A stretch of 64,000 bases of DNA. Source: Scortum barcoo. Taxonomy: Eukaryota > Chordata > Actinopteri > Centrarchiformes > Terapontidae. The notes beneath the pieces are model-generated. The model was given only the letters and a program-made list of their open reading frames with translations. It did not search any database and had not been told where the DNA came from. The stretch lies in NCBI GenBank assembly GCA_023238725.1, contig CM041552.1:12315147-12379146 (forward strand), read 5' to 3'. Position 1 is the first letter of the stretch; every line of letters starts with the position of its first letter. Positions 60,290-64,000 of the stretch are shown here, piece by piece. A program made the translations under genes and the position numbers.

Positions 60290-60500
60290 AATTTGATTAA
60301 CGTTTTTTATTTCAGTCATTTTATGACCAGAAATGCCAACAATCTGCTGTTTCCAGCTTCTGAAATGTGAAAAGTTACTGGTTTTCTTCATCTTCTGTGA
60401 TAGTAAACTGAATATATTTAAAACACATTTGAACATCAGGTTGGACCATTTTATGAAGACACAGCTGAACTGAAGCCCTTGTTTCATACTGTAATTAGAC
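60290..60500 (-). repeat. Dispersed repeat family B, reversed copy
   Basis: TTTCCAGCTTCTGAAATGTG, TTTCTTCATCTTCTGTGATA and AGTAAACTGAATATATTT are the reverse complement of the family B core and agree with 46401-46640. Confidence 0.55.
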
Positions 60501-61284
60501 CAATACACTGATGTCTATAGTGATCAACAGCACTCTAAATATTTCCATCCATGTCAATCGAGCCAATCAAACAGGACTCGTGCCCTATGCTTTGAGACAC
60601 TCGAGACTGATCCAGGATCAGAGTGACAGGTAAGGCATGACCACGGGGGGGTAATGACCTGCCAACCCACAAACAAGCTGTGACATCACACTAAGGAGGT
60701 CATGGTAATCAGATTATCTCTGTCACACAGACTCACTCACCCACCACTGTGGGCCTGACCGGCAGCCACACTCAGCAGGTTAAAACACAGAATACACACT
60801 CTCACGTGCACGAGGACACGCCTTAAAAAAAACACGCTAAGTTGGCTGTGATAAAATTAGATGAAAGTGTGCAAGCGAGCCAAAAATAAAACCCCTGTGT
60901 TGTCAAATGTTTGTAAAGCTTCAAACACACGTCAAGTCTGTGCGCAGTGTCACGTTTTTCTCTTGATGAATTCTTCTGTGGGAGAATGAGGATTTGTTTA
61001 CTGAGCGCAGGAGCCGGCTGATGGAAGACAGAGGAGAGGCTCGGGGGCCTGAGCTGCTCTGTAACTGCAGTGATGCCAAGTGGTCGGTGGTTTGAAGAGG
61101 ACACCTGAGACCAGCGCACCTGGACAATGAGCTGAGGTGTAACCCTAAACTGAGATGAACCGCTGTTTATCCCCCGCGCTCTCCTTGTCTTGCTCTTTCC
61201 CATCAGTCTCCTCTCTTGCTTCATACACCTCTGCTCGGTCTGATCTAATCCACTCTCTTATTCTACTACTATTACTACCTTTGC

Positions 61285-61440
61285 TCTGTAAAGTACTGTA
61301 TATAGGTTCAATTTTGAGGTACTTGTGCTTGAGCATTTCCATTGTCTGCTACGTTATACTAATACTCCACAACATTTCAGGTGACTTTTCACTTCACTAC
61401 ATTTATTCAATAACTTAATCCAGTAATATAATATTCATGA
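61285..61440 (+). repeat. Dispersed repeat family A fragment
   Basis: AAAGTACTGTATATAGGTTC, AATTTTGAGGTACTTGTGCT and TTTCACTTCACTACATTTAT match the left third of family A. Confidence 0.65.
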
Positions 61441-61499
61441 TTCTGAAATGAGATTCTCTGAGAAAGACCAGGCTGTGTTGGGGCTAAGGGCATACTAGT

Positions 61500-61517
61500 G
61501 CATTGTGGGAGATGTAG
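61500..61517 (+). promoter_or_regulatory. ZNF143/THAP11-like binding motif
   Basis: GCATTGTGGGAGATGTAG followed by TTTC agrees with the long ZNF143 (Staf) consensus, whose reverse form is GCATNNTGGGANNTGTAGT. It lies between two family A fragments, so it may be repeat-borne. Binding is not shown. Confidence 0.35.
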
Positions 61518-61584
61518 TTTCGGAAAAATCTCCCACTGACACACATCATTGTGGCAGCTCAAACAATCGAACATATAGTCAAAT

Positions 61585-61745
61585 TATTCATCGCCAAGTA
61601 CATTTACTCATGTACAGGTTTAAGGTGCTTTTTAATGCTATTTTATACTTTTACTCCACCACATTTTGGAAGCCAATATTGTTCTTTTTACTCTTTGTAC
61701 ACTACATTTGTAGATTCTGATTATTAATGCAAAATATAAAACAAA
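61585..61745 (+). repeat. Dispersed repeat family A fragment
   Basis: CCAAGTACATTTACTCATGT, TATACTTTTACTCCACCACA and ACACTACATTTGTAGATTC match family A. Its 3' end appears to be at 62320-62405 (TTTTTAATGCAGGACTTTCA), separated by other insertions including the piggyBac-like MITE. Confidence 0.6.
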
Positions 61746-62070
61746 TAAATTACAATATATTATCATAGATTAAGGTACCAAATAAGACCAACAGTGAGAA
61801 GATTCACCATTTCTATTGGTTCTCATAGTTGCTCTTAATGCCTGTCACAGGGTTGGATTTTTCTGCATCATCAGACAAAACGTACCAGAGTAGGCTTTAG
61901 CTGAATTCTAGTTGCTTCAGCCAATAACTGAAGCAGTGTCTCCAGAGCTGCCACGAACTGGAGGAGGAAGGTGGAGGGAATATGTCATCTAACACTAAAT
62001 GAAACACTACCGCCTTTGTCCACAAGGGCCGCCAAAATCAACACAAAATGAAAAGTTCCATCGAGCTGCT

Positions 62071-62074
62071 TTAA
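62071..62074. repeat. TTAA target-site duplication, left copy (right copy 62316-62319)
   Basis: TTAA abuts both ends of the 241 bp element, as required for piggyBac-type integration. Confidence 0.85.
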
Positions 62075-62315
62075 CCCATAAGAACCCACGGTGACACAGG
62101 TGTCACAAGTCGCAAGCTTAAATCACATGGAAAGTTCCTTATATAGCTTTATCCTTGATTTTAACCCGTGTGAAGTCCCTAAGTGACCCCTACTGAACAT
62201 CCTGGTGGGTCATGTGACAGGTCATGTGATTTTGTGTTCCCACAACAACTATTTAGTCTGTGATATGTCCCCCATAATTTTCCTTGAAGGAGAAAGAGGT
62301 CTGGGTTCTTATGGG
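62075..62315. mobile_element. piggyBac-like MITE with perfect 14 bp TIRs and TTAA target duplication
   Basis: The element starts CCCATAAGAACCCA (62075-62088) and ends with the exact reverse complement (62302-62315). It is flanked by TTAA at 62071-62074 and 62316-62319. A TTAA duplication with termini beginning CCC is diagnostic of the piggyBac superfamily. At 241 bases with no open frame it is non-autonomous. A subterminal palindrome GTGACACAGGTGTCAC lies at 62091-62106. Confidence 0.88.
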
Positions 62316-62889
62316 TTAAGTGTAATTTTTAATGCAGGACTTTCACTTATTCTACACTGTTACAGCGCTGATTTTACTTAAGTCAAATATGTAAATACTT
62401 CATCCACCTCTCTATTCTCTCCATCCCCTGCCTCACTGTTTTTCCACTCTTTACCCTTCTGGGCATCGCCAGGCTAATGCAAACATCCCTCAGTATGTGT
62501 GAGTCATGGTCTAATCACATACTTAACGTCTAGCACCCACACATTTTCAGCAAGATCCATCGTTCAAGGGGAAAACAGGACCAAAGCCCTTCCTAACACA
62601 TTCCTGCATTTCTTCTGCTGCTATTTTCGCACAGACAATACTCTAAATTGGGGGACTGACATTTTGTGCAACAGCTGACAGCGGCCAGCAGCTGTATGAC
62701 TCAGTGACACAGAAGCAGTGCCCATGTCACCATGGAAAGGCAGCGTTGTGGTGTTGTTGCCAAGGCTTTGCTGTCCAATACGCATCTGATCACCCATCGT
62801 TACTGTTAGAGCTGCACTGGGAGGAAAGAGAGGAGGGAGATGGGCACAGGGGGATGCATGTTTAAGAGTGAGAGAGAAATGCGAGACTC

Positions 62890-62910
62890 AAGAAGAAGAA
62901 GAAGAAGAAG
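62890..62910. repeat. (AAG)7 microsatellite
   Basis: Seven AAG units in non-coding DNA. Confidence 0.9.
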
Positions 62911-63077
62911 TGAGGGATTGAAGATTAGAAGACATTTCAGCAGATCAGCAGCGAGTGTGTTAGAGCTACACTAAAAGGCCTTTAGTCAGCATCCTGCACA
63001 CTCCACCCATATTTGTACTCTCCCTCCCCCATCACTCATGTCACTTGAGATAAAAACACAGTCTGACCTGCACATAT

Positions 63078-63098
63078 ACACACACACACACACACACA
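63078..63098. repeat. (AC)10 microsatellite
   Basis: Ten AC units in map3k10 intron 1. Confidence 0.9.
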
Positions 63099-63654
63099 AA
63101 TGCACTTAGATGCTCACTGTGTGTTATTTCTTTGATGCACCAACAACTGCAACTGCGTCTTTAAACAGCAAGTAGCACAAAGGACCAAAAATAGCTCAGC
63201 GAGTTGCAGAGCAGAATTGCTTTCCTTGAGGAGGGGAGGAAAGAGGAGGAGGATGATGAGGAGCAGGAGGAGGTGCAGAGAGAGATGACAGGGAGAAGAC
63301 GGCAGAGGGAGACCAGCTCTCCAGGACTTAGGCCTCCCTGCTGGGTTCAATTTAAGTTTCTCATCTCGTGTCAGCTCCTGGAAACCCTCTGTAATTGGTA
63401 TTCAGTGATACTCGACATTCACATTTCTGTAACATCATGATTGTGAGAAGGTTGAATGTTTGAACATTTATCACTGCAAGTGGGAAAATGAATCAATATA
63501 GCATTACATCACAAATATGCTCTTGGTTTATGGTTTATCAACAATATTTATTACTGTTGTAAAGTATTACTCTTGTTTGACCTTTCCATTCTGTTCTTAA
63601 ATGCTGTATATTTTATTTCTGCTGTGTGTCAATGATTCATTTTAACTAGTCAAT

Positions 63655-64000
63655 AGTCATTTTAAAGAAATACTTTGACAATTTGGGAAATATTCTTGCC
63701 AAAGGATTGAGATCATAATCATGTCCATAAAGTAAATACAAAGCTACACCCAGGAGACAATTAGTTAAGCACAAATTCGATAAACAGGGAAAACAGTTAT
63801 CCCGACTCCATCTAAAACATAATAAAATCTTTTACCAGCACATCTCAAGCTCACTAACATATTAGTTTGGAGATATTTACTGCACACAGCCAAGATATAG
63901 TCTGTAAAACCACAACATTTAGTTTTTACACTTGAGTTTCTGTAAAGATTAAACAAATGAGATTTAATATGTTAATTAGTGAGCTTTAGAGGAGCTGGTA
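63655..64000. mobile_element. Palindromic dispersed element (family H), cut by the window edge
   Basis: TAAAGAAATACTTTGACAAT, TTTGGGAAATATTC and AGCTACACCCAGGAGACAAT open an element I recognise as common in spiny-rayed fish. Internally, 63833-63865 (TACCAGCACATCTCAAGCTC...) is repeated in reverse complement at 63966-64000 (...GAGCTTTAGAGGAGCTGGTA), so the element is a large imperfect palindrome. A related fragment may lie at 14098-14170. The right half lies outside the window. Confidence 0.55.

Larger units (their letters stand above)
44774..64000 (-). other. map3k10 intron 1 (at least 19.2 kb) and possible upstream DNA
   Basis: I searched for the SH3 domain, the Gly-rich loop and HRD-bearing exon expected upstream (roughly 230 residues of open frame) and found nothing like it on either strand, so this whole stretch is most simply intron 1. 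It holds family A copies (45500-45660 reversed, 45840-46375, 61285-61440, 61585-61745, 62320-62405), family B copies (45673-45835, 46401-46640, 60290-60500), a family F copy (51305-51610), the piggyBac-like MITE (62075-62315), an element at the right edge (63655-64000), purine-rich DNA (52795-53060), simple repeats, and GC-richer patches near 52135-52560, 54720-54890 and 58390-58560 that might be regulatory. Confidence 0.7.

Noticed and set aside
1..64000. Bacterial-type features (operons, CRISPR arrays, IS elements, phage)
   Set aside because: The window is vertebrate nuclear DNA. Repeats are microsatellites and eukaryotic transposons, with no regularly spaced repeat-spacer array.

Overview
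The window reads as nuclear DNA of a ray-finned fish, most likely a percomorph teleost. It is about 60% A/T outside gene cores, has spliced genes with GT..AG introns, many CA/TG, TA and GA microsatellites, and several dispersed repeats that I recognise as typical of spiny-rayed fish genomes. There is no sign of a bacterial operon, plasmid or phage, and I see no rRNA, tRNA or CRISPR array.

Two protein-coding genes are supported, lying tail to tail. On the plus strand, a complete three-exon ttc9b (tetratricopeptide repeat protein 9B, 215 aa from the preferred start) runs from a CpG-rich promoter and first exon at about 1440-2290, across a 20.3 kb intron, to exons at 22539-22721 and 23917-24011. 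A long 3' UTR probably ends near a poly(A) signal at 27775-27780. On the minus strand, ten exons of map3k10 (mixed lineage kinase 2) lie between 44773 and 33190. They encode the kinase from just before the DFG motif to the natural C-terminus: leucine-zipper segment, CRIB motif and Ser/Thr/Pro-rich tail. All splice phases agree through the ten exons. The first exon (SH3 domain, Gly-rich loop, catalytic Lys, HRD loop) is not in the window, so intron 1 exceeds 19.2 kb and fills 44774-64000.

The paralogue calls rest on sequence and position together. The TTC9 protein carries the TTC9B-type ECYDSLTACLLQSELVNYE block, and the kinase carries MLK2-type PEVIKLSLFSKSSDVW, PYREIDALAVAYG and DMDVEGQN blocks. 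As I recall, human TTC9B and MAP3K10 are also tail-to-tail neighbours on 19q13.2, with TTC9/MAP3K9 and TTC9C/MAP3K11 as the sister pairs. TTC9-family proteins are small TPR adaptors. MLK2 is a Rac/Cdc42-responsive kinase upstream of JNK. No functional link between the neighbours follows from the sequence.

The rest is introns and intergenic DNA rich in mobile-element remains. The best-defined ones are a tRNA-derived SINE with target-site duplication (36981-37200), a 241 bp piggyBac-like MITE with perfect terminal inverted repeats and TTAA duplications (62075-62315), copies of a roughly 600 bp dispersed repeat (called family A here) mostly in one orientation, and a palindromic element cut by the right edge. 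I found no evidence of a novel multi-gene system. The points most worth a second look are the optimal-context uORF ending five bases before the ttc9b start, a duplicated RTPSDG motif in the MLK2 tail, the two clean transposon insertions, and a crossed inverted-repeat structure between the genes.
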